Shown here: piece by piece, positions 1 through 8,604 of the stretch
Position numbering within the stretch: position 1 is the first letter of the stretch
Layout: every line of letters begins with the position of its first letter
Assembly: GCA_017458125.1 (NCBI GenBank)
Contig: JAFTGB010000028.1
Span: 29,102 to 93,101, forward strand
DNA: 64,000 nucleotides
Reading direction: 5' to 3'
Source of the DNA: Prevotella sp.
GTDB taxonomy: Bacteria > Bacteroidota > Bacteroidia > Bacteroidales > Bacteroidaceae
The notes under the pieces: model-generated
What the model saw: only the letters and a program-made list of their open reading frames with translations
Told to the model about the DNA's origin: nothing
The model's database searches: none
Translations under genes and position numbers: made by a program

Positions 1-1
1 G

Positions 2-1930
2 AGACAGACACTCCTTACCATAGCCGCCCTGCTGCTGACCGGCATAGCCGCAACAGCACAAACGCTGAACGTCACCGTGGGCAACGTCACCTATCAGTTT
101 CCGGCTAACCAGACGGGCGAGATGAACTTCACCGGCGGCTCTACGCTCACCGTCATGGGCAAGACGTTCACCCTGAGCGACATCACCAGCATGACGACCG
201 ACGAGACGGCCGTCACCGACAACCTGGTCAGCATCGTCTACGACGGCACGACGGCCAAGGTCAGCGTGGCGGGCAACGTAGCGCAGTACGTGGAGGCCAC
301 CGTCAGCGGTGCCCACGTCACCATAGTCCAGAGCAACACCGCCGCCGTTGACGACGACGAAATCACCTACCAACTGAGCGGCAGCAGCAGCGACGGCTCG
401 CTAACGCTGGACGGTTCCTACAAGTGCACCGTCTCGCTGGCTGGCGTGACGCTGACCAACCCCGGCGGTGCCGCCATCAACATCACCAACTCGAAGCGCA
501 TACAGCTCAGCGCCAAGAAGAACACCGTCAACACGCTGACCGACGCGGCTGGCGGCTCGCAGAAGGCCTGCATCTACAGCAAGGGCCAGCTGCAACTGCA
601 AGGCAACGGCACGCTCAGCGTGGCCGGCTACACCAAGCACGCCATCAAGAGCGGCGACTACATCACGGTGAAGAACCTGACACTCAACATCACGGCGGCA
701 GCCGGCGACGGCATCAACTGCGAGGAGTATTTCCAGATGAAGAGCGGCACGGTGACCATCAGCGGCGTCAGCGACGACGGCATACAGTGCGACCTGGGCG
801 GCACCGCGTCGACGGGTGAGACCACCGACCACGAGGACGAAGACTCGGGCAACATCTACTTAGAGGGCGGCACGCTCAACGTCACCGTGACGGCTACGGC
901 GGCCAAGGCCGTCAAGAGCGAGGGCGACATGCGCGTCAGCGGCGGCGACATCACCTGCAAGACCTCGGGCGGCGGCTCGTGGGACACGGACGACATGAAG
1001 ACGAAGGCTGCTGCCTGCATGAGTGCTGACGGCAACATGACCATCAACGGCGGCACACTGACGCTGACCAGCACAGGAGCCGGCGGCAAGGGCATCAGCG
1101 TGGACGGCACACTGACCGTCACCGACGGCACCGTCAACGTCAACACAAGCGGCAACGCCGTGGTGGCCTCCAGCTCGGGCACCATCTCGACCGTCTCCAA
1201 CTCGCAGCAGCTCGACCGCTACACCAGCGACTACAAGTCGCTGCCCAAGGGCATCAAGGCTGACGGCGCCATCGCCATCAACGGCGGCACGTTCAACATC
1301 ATCACCAAGGGCGCCGGCGGCGAGGGCATCGAGTCGAAGACCACGCTGACCATGACCGACGGCTACGTCTACGCCTCGACGGCCGACGACGGCATCAACT
1401 GCAGCAGCACCATGACCATCAGCGGTGGCCACATCATGGTCAGCTCGTCGGGCAACGACGGACTGGACGCCAACGGTAACTTGAACATCACGGGCGGCAA
1501 CATCTTCTCGGTATGCGCCGGAGGTGCCGAGGTCGGACTGGATGCTGCCGAGCAGTACAAGCTGAACATCACAGGCGGCAACATCGTGGCCATCGGAGGG
1601 TTTGAGAAAGGAGCCAACGTGTCGGGCGGCACGGCCAAACAGGCCAGTTCCTACACCAAGGGAGCATGGTACGCCCTCTACAACGGCAGCGACACGGCCT
1701 TCGCCTTCAAGGTGCCAAGCAACAGCAGCATGGGCGACAAGCTCGTCGTCTACACCACCGGCACACCGTCGCTCAAGACGGGAGTCACCGGCAGCGGCGA
1801 CGCCTTCTGGAGCGGCAACGGCTACAGCAGCGCCACCGGCGGCTCGACGGTATCGCTCAGCGAGTACAACAGCAACAGCGGCAGCGGTCCCGGTGGCGGT
1901 CCTGGCGGCGGTGGCGGATGGGGTCACTGA
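2..1930 (+). CDS. Secreted carbohydrate-binding beta-helix protein (5' partial)
   Basis: The frame is open to the left window edge. The first in-window codons read as a signal peptide (hydrophobic TIAALLLTGIAATAQ), so the true start lies just upstream and the GTG near 77 is not it. The mature protein of about 620 aa is a long series of short Gly/Thr/Asn-rich strands with repeated motifs such as GDGINCEE, DDGIQC, DDGINCSS and GNDGLDA, as expected for a right-handed parallel beta-helix of the Cthe_2159 (DUF4353) carbohydrate-binding family. The C-terminus is a Gly/Pro-rich tail ending in WGH. Family members bind acidic polysaccharides, and an extracellular or cell-surface location is inferred. 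It lies immediately upstream of a polyphosphate polymerase and a DUF4956 gene, but that pair has its own promoter at 1968-1998. The exact ligand is unknown. Confidence 0.8.
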   Translation, partial: RQTLLTIAALLLTGIAATAQTLNVTVGNVTYQFPANQTGEMNFTGGSTLTVMGKTFTLSDITSMTTDETAVTDNLVSIVYDGTTAKVSVAGNVAQYVEATVSGAHVTIVQSNTAAVDDDEITYQLSGSSSDGSLTLDGSYKCTVSLAGVTLTNPGGAAINITNSKRIQLSAKKNTVNTLTDAAGGSQKACIYSKGQLQLQGNGTLSVAGYTKHAIKSGDYITVKNLTLNITAAAGDGINCEEYFQMKSGTVTISGVSDDGIQCDLGGTASTGETTDHEDEDSGNIYLEGGTLNVTVTATAAKAVKSEGDMRVSGGDITCKTSGGGSWDTDDMKTKAAACMSADGNMTINGGTLTLTSTGAGGKGISVDGTLTVTDGTVNVNTSGNAVVASSSGTISTVSNSQQLDRYTSDYKSLPKGIKADGAIAINGGTFNIITKGAGGEGIESKTTLTMTDGYVYASTADDGINCSSTMTISGGHIMVSSSGNDGLDANGNLNITGGNIFSVCAGGAEVGLDAAEQYKLNITGGNIVAIGGFEKGANVSGGTAKQASSYTKGAWYALYNGSDTAFAFKVPSNSSMGDKLVVYTTGTPSLKTGVTGSGDAFWSGNGYSSATGGSTVSLSEYNSNSGSGPGGGPGGGGGWGH

Positions 1931-1967
1931 CTTTCGCTGAACGAAACAGGCACTTCGCTGAATAGAT

Positions 1968-1998
1968 TTTGAAATGACGGGAGCAAGTCCTACCTTTG
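1968..1998 (+). promoter_or_regulatory. Promoter for VTC-DUF4956-DUF2490 genes
   Basis: TTTG at 1968-1971, exactly 19 nt, then TACCTTTG at 1991-1998. This is a perfect match to the Bacteroidetes sigma-ABfr consensus, with the ATG of the polyphosphate polymerase 28 nt downstream. The short space before it also holds a direct repeat of CTTCGCTGAA/CTTTCGCTGAA. Confidence 0.75.
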
Positions 1999-2026
1999 TA
2001 ACAGAATCATAAAAACAAACCAGCTT

Positions 2027-2770
2027 ATGAACACGTTACTAAGGGGATTTGCTCCCATCACATTGGAAGAGATGAGCAGTGTCAAGCTCATGAACCGCAC
2101 TGACACCAAGTTCGTCACCACCATCAGCAAACTGCAGCAGCTGTTGCAAATGGCCCAGAAAGACTACTACATACAGGAGATTGACGGCCAGCGCAACCTG
2201 GAGTACGACACCACCTACTTCGACACCCTGCACTTCGACATGTACTGCCAGCACCAGCACAACCACGCCAACCGCCAGAAGATACGCTTCCGCACCTACT
2301 GCATCAGCGGCCTGCAGTTTATGGAGGTGAAGACCAAGAACAACCACGGACGCACGAAGAAAAGCCGCATCAGGGTGACGGACATGAACGTCAACGACCG
2401 CGAGAAGCGCGAGTTCTTAGGCCAGAACCTGCACTACGGCGTAGACACGCTGCAACCCGCACTGAACAACCACTTCTCGCGCATCACGCTGGTGAACAAG
2501 GCCAAGACCGAGCGTCTGACCATAGACAGCCACCTGACGTTCCACAACCTGGTGAACGGCAAGGACAAGGAGATGGGGCCGCTGGTCGTCGTCGAGCTGA
2601 AACGCGACGGACGCGTGCCCTCCCCCATTCTGGAGATGCTGCGCCGGCTGCACATCCATCCGCACGGTTTCTCCAAATACTGCATGGGGTCGGCACTCAC
2701 CAACCCGCAGCTGCCCTGCAACCGCTTCAAAAGCAAACTAATAGAAATCAACAAGATAGTCAACAGCTAA
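2027..2770 (+). CDS. VTC-domain polyphosphate polymerase family protein
   Basis: A 247-aa protein matching the VTC catalytic-tunnel fold, which in yeast Vtc4 makes polyphosphate from ATP. The expected basic and acidic tunnel elements appear in order: RTDTKF near residue 25, the R/K-rich strand RQKIRFRTY near 90, FMEVKTK with RTKKSR near 105-120, and VVVELKRDG near 190. There is no SPX domain, as is usual for bacterial members. The gene is followed 27 bp later by a DUF4956 membrane protein and preceded by a Cthe_2159-like gene, a combination seen repeatedly in bacteria alongside VTC proteins. I infer cytoplasmic synthesis of a polyanion, probably polyphosphate, handled with the DUF4956 membrane partner. 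Substrate and product are not proven by sequence. Confidence 0.85.
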   Translation: MNTLLRGFAPITLEEMSSVKLMNRTDTKFVTTISKLQQLLQMAQKDYYIQEIDGQRNLEYDTTYFDTLHFDMYCQHQHNHANRQKIRFRTYCISGLQFMEVKTKNNHGRTKKSRIRVTDMNVNDREKREFLGQNLHYGVDTLQPALNNHFSRITLVNKAKTERLTIDSHLTFHNLVNGKDKEMGPLVVVELKRDGRVPSPILEMLRRLHIHPHGFSKYCMGSALTNPQLPCNRFKSKLIEINKIVNS

Positions 2771-2797
2771 TATTCACCCATCATAACACGACAACAC

Positions 2798-3466
2798 ATG
2801 ACACACGACATATTCTCCACAGCATTCGGCGACACACTGGTACGGTTCTTCATCTGCCTGCTCGTCAACTGGTTCATCGTACACTTCCTCTACTTCAAGA
2901 AAGGCAAGCGCCGCGACTTCTACTTCACCTTCGTCATCATCTCGGTGGCCATCTACTTCCTCGTCTACCTCATGATGGGCATGGACCGCGGCAAGGCCAC
3001 CATGGGCGTGGGACTCGGACTGTTCGGCATCTTCAGCATCATGCGCTACCGCACCGACTCCATGCCCGTGCGCGAGATGACCTACCTCTTTGTCGTCGTA
3101 TGCCTGGCAGTGGTGCACGCCATGGCCTCGCCCATAGAAACGGACGGCACACCGCTACTCAGACTCGTCATCATCGACATCATCACCATACTGACCATCG
3201 TCGTCTTCGAGCAGACACTGAGGCAGGACGCCTCGAAACTGGTGCAGTACGACCGCATAGAGCTCATCAAGCCCGAGCGGCGTCAGGAGCTGGTGGCCGA
3301 CCTGCACGAGCGCACTGGACTGGACGTGCTGAACGTCGAGATTGGCGCCATCGACTTCCTGCACGACACGGTGGTGCTGCGCGTCTACTACAAGTCGGGT
3401 AGCCACAAGAAGAACGATATTGACAACATGATAAAAATAAAAAGTTCCAACTATGCAAGCATCTAA
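2798..3466 (+). CDS. DUF4956 membrane protein
   Basis: A 222-aa protein with four hydrophobic segments (about residues 15-33, 45-63, 70-85 and 95-115) and a cytoplasmic C-terminal domain of about 100 aa that starts near the QDASKLVQYDRIELIKPERR stretch. The loop GIFSIMRYRTDSMPVREMTYLF is characteristic of DUF4956. Family members are repeatedly adjacent to VTC polyphosphate polymerases, so a role as membrane partner, for example in export or anchoring of the polymer machinery, is an inference. The 3' end overlaps the start of the DUF2490 gene by 14 bp, which implies co-transcription and coupled translation. Confidence 0.8.
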   Translation: MTHDIFSTAFGDTLVRFFICLLVNWFIVHFLYFKKGKRRDFYFTFVIISVAIYFLVYLMMGMDRGKATMGVGLGLFGIFSIMRYRTDSMPVREMTYLFVVVCLAVVHAMASPIETDGTPLLRLVIIDIITILTIVVFEQTLRQDASKLVQYDRIELIKPERRQELVADLHERTGLDVLNVEIGAIDFLHDTVVLRVYYKSGSHKKNDIDNMIKIKSSNYASI

Positions 3467-4202
3467 AATCCTTTTAACCGTACTGACGGCCGTCGTCAGC
3501 CTGCCCCTTATGGCTCAGAGCGAAGGGGGACTGCTGGTGAACGTCGAGGCCGAGAAGAAGATTAACAAGCAGCTGAGCATCGGCGTGGACGCCGAACTGC
3601 GTACCCGCAACAATTTCAAGACCATAGACCGCTGGAAGTTCGGCGTGGGTGCCAGCTACAAGCTGACCAAGTGGCTGAAGGCCGACGCAGGCTACAACCT
3701 GCTGAACACCAACTTCCGCGAGGACTACAACTACAAGTCGTCGGGCGACGTCAACAAGTGGCGGCCTGCCTACTGGGGCATCAAGCACCGCGTCTACGCC
3801 GCACTGACGGGCAGCTACAAGTTCGACAACGGCATCAAGCTGTCGCTGCGCGAACGCTGGCAGTACACCTACCGCCCGGAGAAGACCGTGCAGCGCTGGG
3901 ACTACGACAACGAGGAGTGGGAGGACAAGGTGCGCTCGGCCCTGGGCAAGAACCAGCTGCGCTCGCGCCTGCAGGTGGAGTACGACCCTAAAGGTGCGCT
4001 CTTCACGCCCTACGCCAGCATGGAGCTGTACCACTCGTGGAGCATCGAGAAGATACGCTACACCATAGGCACCGACATCAACCTGAGCAAGCAGCACACA
4101 CTGGGCGTCTTCTACCGTTTCCAGAACATGAAGAACGTGGATGCCGACGACTACGATCCCGACATGCACTACTTAGGCGTGGGCTACAAATTTAAGTTCT
4201 GA
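3453..4202 (+). CDS. DUF2490 outer-membrane beta-barrel protein
   Basis: A 249-aa protein with a signal peptide (ILLTVLTAVVSLPLMAQ, cleavage after residue 21) followed by alternating amphipathic strands rich in Tyr/Trp/Arg and ending in an aromatic-terminated strand (GVGYKFKF), typical of a small outer-membrane barrel. The strands KWLKADAGYNLL and GTDINLSKQHTLGVFYRFQ resemble DUF2490 proteins. The ATG lies inside the last codons of the DUF4956 gene, so it belongs to the same operon as the polyphosphate polymerase. Substrate unknown. Confidence 0.75.
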   Translation: MQASKILLTVLTAVVSLPLMAQSEGGLLVNVEAEKKINKQLSIGVDAELRTRNNFKTIDRWKFGVGASYKLTKWLKADAGYNLLNTNFREDYNYKSSGDVNKWRPAYWGIKHRVYAALTGSYKFDNGIKLSLRERWQYTYRPEKTVQRWDYDNEEWEDKVRSALGKNQLRSRLQVEYDPKGALFTPYASMELYHSWSIEKIRYTIGTDINLSKQHTLGVFYRFQNMKNVDADDYDPDMHYLGVGYKFKF

Positions 4203-4235
4203 TACAATTTCCCGCTGTTTCAAACGTTTATAATA

Positions 4236-5465
4236 ATGAATAGAAACTACTGGATGAGACAACAGTCGAAATACGAGAACATGGCATACGTGGCACTGTG
4301 GGGACTGCTCTTCGCAGCCCCCGTGCTCAGCCTCTTCATCCGTACGGCGCAGGACTCCACGCTCACTTTCGACTGGCACGAGGTGCTCATGGTGTGGCGG
4401 CAGTTGGCCATATTCCTGCTGCTGTTTCTCATTCACAATTTCCTGTTGGCACCCCTGCTGGTCTACAGGCAGAAGCGCATGCTCTACTTCTCGCTCACCA
4501 CAGCCATGCTGGCCTGCTTCCTGTTCTTCCAGTGCAGCAGCCGCCCCGACGGCATGCAGCACCAAGCCATGCACGACATGGCGCAGCACCAGCCCATGCA
4601 CGACGGGCCGCGGCCCCACAGCGAGGACGGCTTCGACCACGACGGTGACGGCTTCGACCACGAGCCGCCGCCCTTCGAGCACGACGGCCATGACGCCCGG
4701 TTCGACGAAGAACCCAACGGGCGCAAGGACTTCATGGACCGGCGCCGCCACAAAGGTCCTCCCGGCTTCATCGGACGGCACGACATCATCTCCGTCATCA
4801 TCCTCTTCCTCATGCTGGGCATGAACGTCGGCATCAAGCTCTACTTCAAGACACGGCTTGACCAGAAGAAGATGGACGCACTACAGAAGGAGAACCTGGA
4901 ACAGCAGCTGGAATACCTGAAGTACCAGATCAACCCGCACTTCTTCATGAACACGCTGAACAACATCCACGCACTGGTGGACATAGACCCCGAGAAGGCC
5001 AAGGACACCATACTGGAACTGTCGAAGATGATGCGCTTCATACTCTACGAGGGCGACAAGAACGGGGTGCCGCTGACGCGCGAGTTCGAGTTCATACGCC
5101 ACTACGTCACCCTCATGCGGCTGCGCTACACCGACAAGGTGAAAATCAGCGTCGACCTGCCCGCCGAGGCTCCCGACAAACTCATACCGCCGCTGATGCT
5201 CATCACCTTCATCGAGAACGCCTTCAAGCACGGCATCAGCTACCAGCGCGAGTCGTTCATCAGCGTCAAGGTGGGCATCGAGCACGAGCGGCTGCGCTTT
5301 GAGTGCCGCAACTCGAAGGCCGACAAGCCGAACCAAGAGAAAGGCGGGGTAGGACTCGCCAATGTCAAACAACGTTTAAACTTACTTTATGGCAACAACT
5401 TTACGCTAAACATACAAGACGAACCCGACATCTACAACGTAGAACTCAACATCCCACTCACATGA
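4236..5465 (+). CDS. LytS-type sensor histidine kinase with His-rich external loop
   Basis: A 409-aa kinase of the His_kinase (PF06580) type. Four predicted membrane helices lie at about 20-37, 56-76, 82-100 and 184-204. The phospho-acceptor segment is KYQINPHFFMNTLNNIH with His235, and the ATPase domain has PPLMLITFIENAFKHG and a GGVGLANVKQRL box. The loop between TM3 and TM4 (residues 101-183), which should face the periplasm, is packed with His, Asp and Met (HQAMHDMAQHQPMHD, FDHDGDGFDHE), suggesting direct sensing of a metal cation. The stop codon overlaps the response-regulator start (ATGA), so the two are a cognate translationally coupled pair. Confidence 0.9.
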   Translation: MNRNYWMRQQSKYENMAYVALWGLLFAAPVLSLFIRTAQDSTLTFDWHEVLMVWRQLAIFLLLFLIHNFLLAPLLVYRQKRMLYFSLTTAMLACFLFFQCSSRPDGMQHQAMHDMAQHQPMHDGPRPHSEDGFDHDGDGFDHEPPPFEHDGHDARFDEEPNGRKDFMDRRRHKGPPGFIGRHDIISVIILFLMLGMNVGIKLYFKTRLDQKKMDALQKENLEQQLEYLKYQINPHFFMNTLNNIHALVDIDPEKAKDTILELSKMMRFILYEGDKNGVPLTREFEFIRHYVTLMRLRYTDKVKISVDLPAEAPDKLIPPLMLITFIENAFKHGISYQRESFISVKVGIEHERLRFECRNSKADKPNQEKGGVGLANVKQRLNLLYGNNFTLNIQDEPDIYNVELNIPLT

Positions 5466-6208
5466 TACGATGCTTAGCCATTGACGACGAGCCGTTAGCG
5501 CTCCAACAGATAGCTGCCTACATAGGCAAGGTGCCGTTCCTCGAACTGGCCGCACAGTGCCAGAGCGCCATAGAGGCACGGCAGTTCTTAGAACACGACA
5601 CGGTGGACGCCATCTTCTGCGACATCAACATGCCCGACCTCAACGGCATGGACTTCGTCAAGTCGCTCGTCGTGCCGCCCCTCGTCGTGTTCACCACGGC
5701 CTACGCCGAATATGCCGTCGAGGGCTTCCGCGTCAACGCCGTCGACTACCTGCTGAAGCCCTTCGGCATGCAGGACTTCCAACGCGCCGCCCTGCGGCTG
5801 AAGGAGCGCATGGACTCCTCCCCCACACCACCCACAACGCCCACCTCCCCCACAACCCCCACACCCCCCATCCCAAACGACGACACCCTGTTCCTCAAGA
5901 CGGAGTACCGCATCGTCAAGGTCAGCATCAGCGACATCCGCTACGTCGAGGCCATGAGCGAATACCTGAAGGTGTGGCTTGACAGCGAGCAGAAACCCAT
6001 CATCACCCTGCTGTCGATGAAGAAGATGGAGGAGCGGCTGCCCGACTGCTTCATGCGCATACACCGCTCCTACATCGTCAACCTGAAGAAAATCCGCGAG
6101 GTCAACAAGAACCGCGTCATCATGGATGCCGACACCTACCTGCCCGTCGGCGACATGTATAAGGACACCTTCCAGGCTTACCTCGACACCAAGTTCTTAG
6201 GAAAATAG
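5462..6208 (+). CDS. LytTR-family response regulator
   Basis: A 248-aa regulator starting at the ATG that overlaps the kinase stop. The receiver domain (1-120) has the acidic pair DDE near residue 9, phospho-acceptor Asp54 in FCDINMPDLNGMDF, and the conserved Lys in LLKPFG. The LytTR DNA-binding domain (about 150-248) contains YVEAMSEYLKVWL, FMRIHRSYIVNLKKI and the closing LPVGDMYKDTF. The two are joined by a Pro/Thr linker (about residues 120-140) encoded by an imperfect C-rich 9-bp repeat at 5820-5876. It is expected to bind imperfect direct repeats upstream of target promoters. The beta-barrel gene 12 bp downstream is a likely co-transcribed gene. Confidence 0.9.
   Translation: MIRCLAIDDEPLALQQIAAYIGKVPFLELAAQCQSAIEARQFLEHDTVDAIFCDINMPDLNGMDFVKSLVVPPLVVFTTAYAEYAVEGFRVNAVDYLLKPFGMQDFQRAALRLKERMDSSPTPPTTPTSPTTPTPPIPNDDTLFLKTEYRIVKVSISDIRYVEAMSEYLKVWLDSEQKPIITLLSMKKMEERLPDCFMRIHRSYIVNLKKIREVNKNRVIMDADTYLPVGDMYKDTFQAYLDTKFLGK
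5820..5876 (+). repeat. C-rich 9-bp repeat encoding Pro/Thr linker
   Basis: Imperfect units of the type CCCACAACx sit inside the response-regulator gene and encode a PT-rich interdomain linker. Because the unit is nine bases, copy-number change keeps the frame. A related ACACCCACA unit occurs in the hairpin at 16618-16680. Confidence 0.6.
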
Positions 6209-6220
6209 GAGTTTAAGGAA

Positions 6221-6889
6221 ATGATGAAGAAAACCATTCTCTGGGCACTGGCCGCCATGCTGGCCCTGCCCGCCACCGCACAGACCTACGGCCGTCCCCA
6301 CACGTCGCGCTACGACCGATACCCGTATGCGCCGACACGCACCTATGCCGCGAGGCGCTTGGACAACTACTTCGGACTGCGCCTCGGTGCCAACATAGCA
6401 AGCATCAGCAGCGGCGACGTCGACTTAGACACCAACGCACGGGCTGGCCTGTACGTCGGTGCCGTCTTCGGCACGCAGTTGGCCTACTACTCGCCGGTAT
6501 GGTTAGAGATTGGCGTCGGCTACTCGGAGAAGGGCGGCACCACCAACGGCACCACCGGCGAGGTGAAGTACCGGCTGGGCTACCTCCAGGCACCCATCAC
6601 CGTCAAATACAGCATCGGCGTGGGCAACGTGCGCATACAGCCTTTCCTCGGCGGCTACCTGGCCGTGGGCGTGGCCGGGAAGGCCAAGGACTACGCAACA
6701 AGGCAGCAAAAGGAGGTGTTCGACGTCTTCAAGCGCTTCGACGGCGGCCTGCGCCTCGGCTGCGGTCTGGAGTACCAGATGCTCTACGCCGAGGTGGGCT
6801 TCGACTTCGGACTGGCCAACATCAACAAGGACAACTTCGACACGGCCCACAACCGTGCCCTCCTCCTCACCGCCGGTGTCAACTTCTGA
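6221..6889 (+). CDS. Outer-membrane beta-barrel protein (PorT/OMP_b-brl-like)
   Basis: A 222-aa protein with a signal peptide (KKTILWALAAMLALPATAQ). An alternative start lies three bases downstream. Paired strands such as FGLRLGANIASIS, LEIGVGYSEKGG, LGYLQAPITVKYSIG, IQPFLGGYLAVGV and LRLGCGLEYQMLYAEVGFDFGL, ending in LLLTAGVNF with terminal Phe, fit the eight-stranded PF13568-type outer-membrane barrel common in Bacteroidetes. It follows the LytS/LytTR genes by 12 bp and may be part of that operon. Function unknown; it is too small to be a general porin. Confidence 0.8.
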   Translation: MMKKTILWALAAMLALPATAQTYGRPHTSRYDRYPYAPTRTYAARRLDNYFGLRLGANIASISSGDVDLDTNARAGLYVGAVFGTQLAYYSPVWLEIGVGYSEKGGTTNGTTGEVKYRLGYLQAPITVKYSIGVGNVRIQPFLGGYLAVGVAGKAKDYATRQQKEVFDVFKRFDGGLRLGCGLEYQMLYAEVGFDFGLANINKDNFDTAHNRALLLTAGVNF

Positions 6890-6983
6890 ACGCCCAACGT
6901 CCTGTTACCTCAAAGAGTCAGGTTCCCCGTGGCAAAAGTAAGAATAAATTACCAAAAAGCCTCAAGAACATCACCAAAATCGT

Positions 6984-7054
6984 AAAGTGTGCCAACGGCA
7001 GGCACACAGTGTGCCTGCACTGGGCACACAGTGTGCCCACCGTTGGCACACTTT
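6984..7054. repeat. Cloverleaf palindromic element 1
   Basis: Perfect 15-bp outer arms (6984-6998 and 7040-7054) enclose two 19-bp palindromes, 6999-7017 and 7021-7039, each with 9-bp arms around a single A and separated by CAC. Both inner hairpins share the core GGCACACAGTGTGCC. It lies between convergent genes and could act as a bidirectional terminator or a REP/BIME-like element. It shows the same outer-stem-plus-two-hairpins design as the element at 16469-16544. Confidence 0.75.
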
Positions 7055-7114
7055 TCAATGACCATGATGCCGACAACTGTCAGCGGTCGCTTTTGTCCGT
7101 TTTTCGGTAAATTG

Positions 7115-8527
7115 TTACTGCAAATCGTAGACCACCTGCATGAGCTGCTTGCCCAACTCGTCGGCAGCCTCCATGGTGGGCGCCTCGCTGTAGACGCGGA
7201 TGATGGGCTCGGTGTTCGACTTGCGCAGGTGTACCCAGCGGTCGGGGAAGTCTATCTTGACACCGTCGATGTCGTTGACCTGAGCCTGCGGGTCACCCGA
7301 GTACATCTCCTTGACACGCACCAGTATGGCGTCGACATCCGTCTCCGGCGTCAGGTCTATGCGGTTCTTGGCTATCTGGTAGTCCGGGAACTGGCGTCGC
7401 AGCTCGCTCACCTTGCAGCCCTTCTTGGCCAGCGCGGTCAGGAAGAGGGCGATGCCCACCAAGGCGTCGCGGCCGTAGTGGCTCTCGGGATAGATGACGC
7501 CGCCGTTGCCCTCGCCGCCGATGACGGCACCCACCTCCTTCATCTTGGTGGTCACGTTGACCTCACCCACGGCGGCAGCGGCATAGTGGCCGCCGTAGCG
7601 CTCAGTGACGTCGCGCAGGGCGCGCGTTGACGACAGGTTCGACACAGTGGTCAAAGGAACGTCATTTCTCATTTCTCCTTTCTCATTTCTCATTTCCGAC
7701 AGCACATAATCAGCGACGCTGACCAGTGTGTACTCCTCGCCGAACATGGTGCCGTCCTCGCTGATGAAAGCCAGGCGGTCCACATCAGGGTCGACGACGA
7801 TGCCCAGGTCGTAGTGTCCCGTACGCATCTCACTCATGATGCCGGAAAGGTTCTTCTCCAAGGGCTCGGGATTATGGGCGAAGTCGCCCGTCACGTCCCC
7901 GTTCAGGAACTTATAGCCCACGCCCAAGCGCTCTAACAGGCGCGGCAGAATAATGCCGCCCACGCTGTTGATGCTGTCGACACACACCGTAAAGCGGGCC
8001 TTGCGGATGGCCTCGACGTCGACAAGCCTCAGGTCGAGCACCGACTGGATGTGCCGCTCGTCGAAGCTGCTGTCTGCCGTCACACGGCCCAGAGCGTCCA
8101 CCTCGGCATAGTTGAAGTCCTCAGCCTCAGCTATGCGCAGCACCTCGTTGCCGTCGGCAGCCGTCAGGAACTCGCCCTCGCTGTTGAGCAGTTTCAGGGC
8201 GTTCCACTGGCGCGGGTTGTGCGAGGCCGTAATGATGATGCCGCCGTCGGCACCGCTCATGCGCACGGCCAGCTCGGTAGTGGGCGTGGTGGCATAGCCG
8301 ATGTCGATGACGTCGAAGCCCATGCCCACCAAGGTGCCGCAGACCACGTCGCGCACCATCGGTCCTGAGATGCGTCCGTCGCGCCCCACCACAATCTTGC
8401 CCGACTTGCGGGGTATGAAGGTGGCGTAGGCAGTGGTAAACTTAACAATGTCCAAGGGGTTGAGGGTGTCGCCGGTGCGTCCGCCAATGGTACCGCGGAT
8501 GCCGGAGATGGATTTAATAAGAGCCAT
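7115..8527 (-). CDS. glmM: Phosphoglucosamine mutase (GlmM-type)
   Basis: A 470-aa alpha-D-phosphohexomutase. It has the phosphoserine loop TASHNP (Ser102), the metal-binding loop DPDVDRLAF, the sugar-binding GGEGNGG loop and the C-terminal phosphate-binding RKSNTEPIIRVYSE. The Bacteroidetes branch of this family converts glucosamine-6-P to glucosamine-1-P for UDP-GlcNAc and peptidoglycan synthesis; phosphomannomutase activity cannot be excluded. About residues 276-288 are an EMRNEKGEMRN insertion that is simply the translation of a heptamer array (7665-7699) and is probably a surface loop specific to this strain or lineage. It is preceded by another array at 8532. Confidence 0.88.
   Translation of the reverse strand: MALIKSISGIRGTIGGRTGDTLNPLDIVKFTTAYATFIPRKSGKIVVGRDGRISGPMVRDVVCGTLVGMGFDVIDIGYATTPTTELAVRMSGADGGIIITASHNPRQWNALKLLNSEGEFLTAADGNEVLRIAEAEDFNYAEVDALGRVTADSSFDERHIQSVLDLRLVDVEAIRKARFTVCVDSINSVGGIILPRLLERLGVGYKFLNGDVTGDFAHNPEPLEKNLSGIMSEMRTGHYDLGIVVDPDVDRLAFISEDGTMFGEEYTLVSVADYVLSEMRNEKGEMRNDVPLTTVSNLSSTRALRDVTERYGGHYAAAAVGEVNVTTKMKEVGAVIGGEGNGGVIYPESHYGRDALVGIALFLTALAKKGCKVSELRRQFPDYQIAKNRIDLTPETDVDAILVRVKEMYSGDPQAQVNDIDGVKIDFPDRWVHLRKSNTEPIIRVYSEAPTMEAADELGKQLMQVVYDLQ
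7665..7699. repeat. Heptamer array (ATTTCTC) inside glmM
   Basis: Five consecutive 7-bp units, three exactly ATTTCTC, inside the mutase coding sequence and translated in frame. Confidence 0.8.
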
Positions 8528-8531
8528 GGCT

Positions 8532-8580
8532 ATTTACGATTTACGAAGTACAATGTACGAAGTACGATGTACTATATTAT
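8532..8580. repeat. Heptamer array (ATTTACG/ATGTACG)
   Basis: Seven 7-bp units upstream of glmM: ATTTACG twice, then variants AAGTACA, ATGTACG, AAGTACG, ATGTACT, ATATTAT. The ATTTACG unit recurs at 33224 and, inverted, at 29108. Confidence 0.8.
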
Positions 8581-8604
8581 TATATCTTTTTATTCTATAA
8601 AACG

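Noticed and set aside
860-1927. Long minus-strand open frame opposite the beta-helix gene
   Set aside because: It is low-complexity Ala/Val/Gly, arising from codon bias of the repetitive GC-rich plus-strand gene.
6984-7054. CRISPR-like repeat
   Set aside because: Only two palindromes separated by 3 bp, no spacers and no cas genes nearby.
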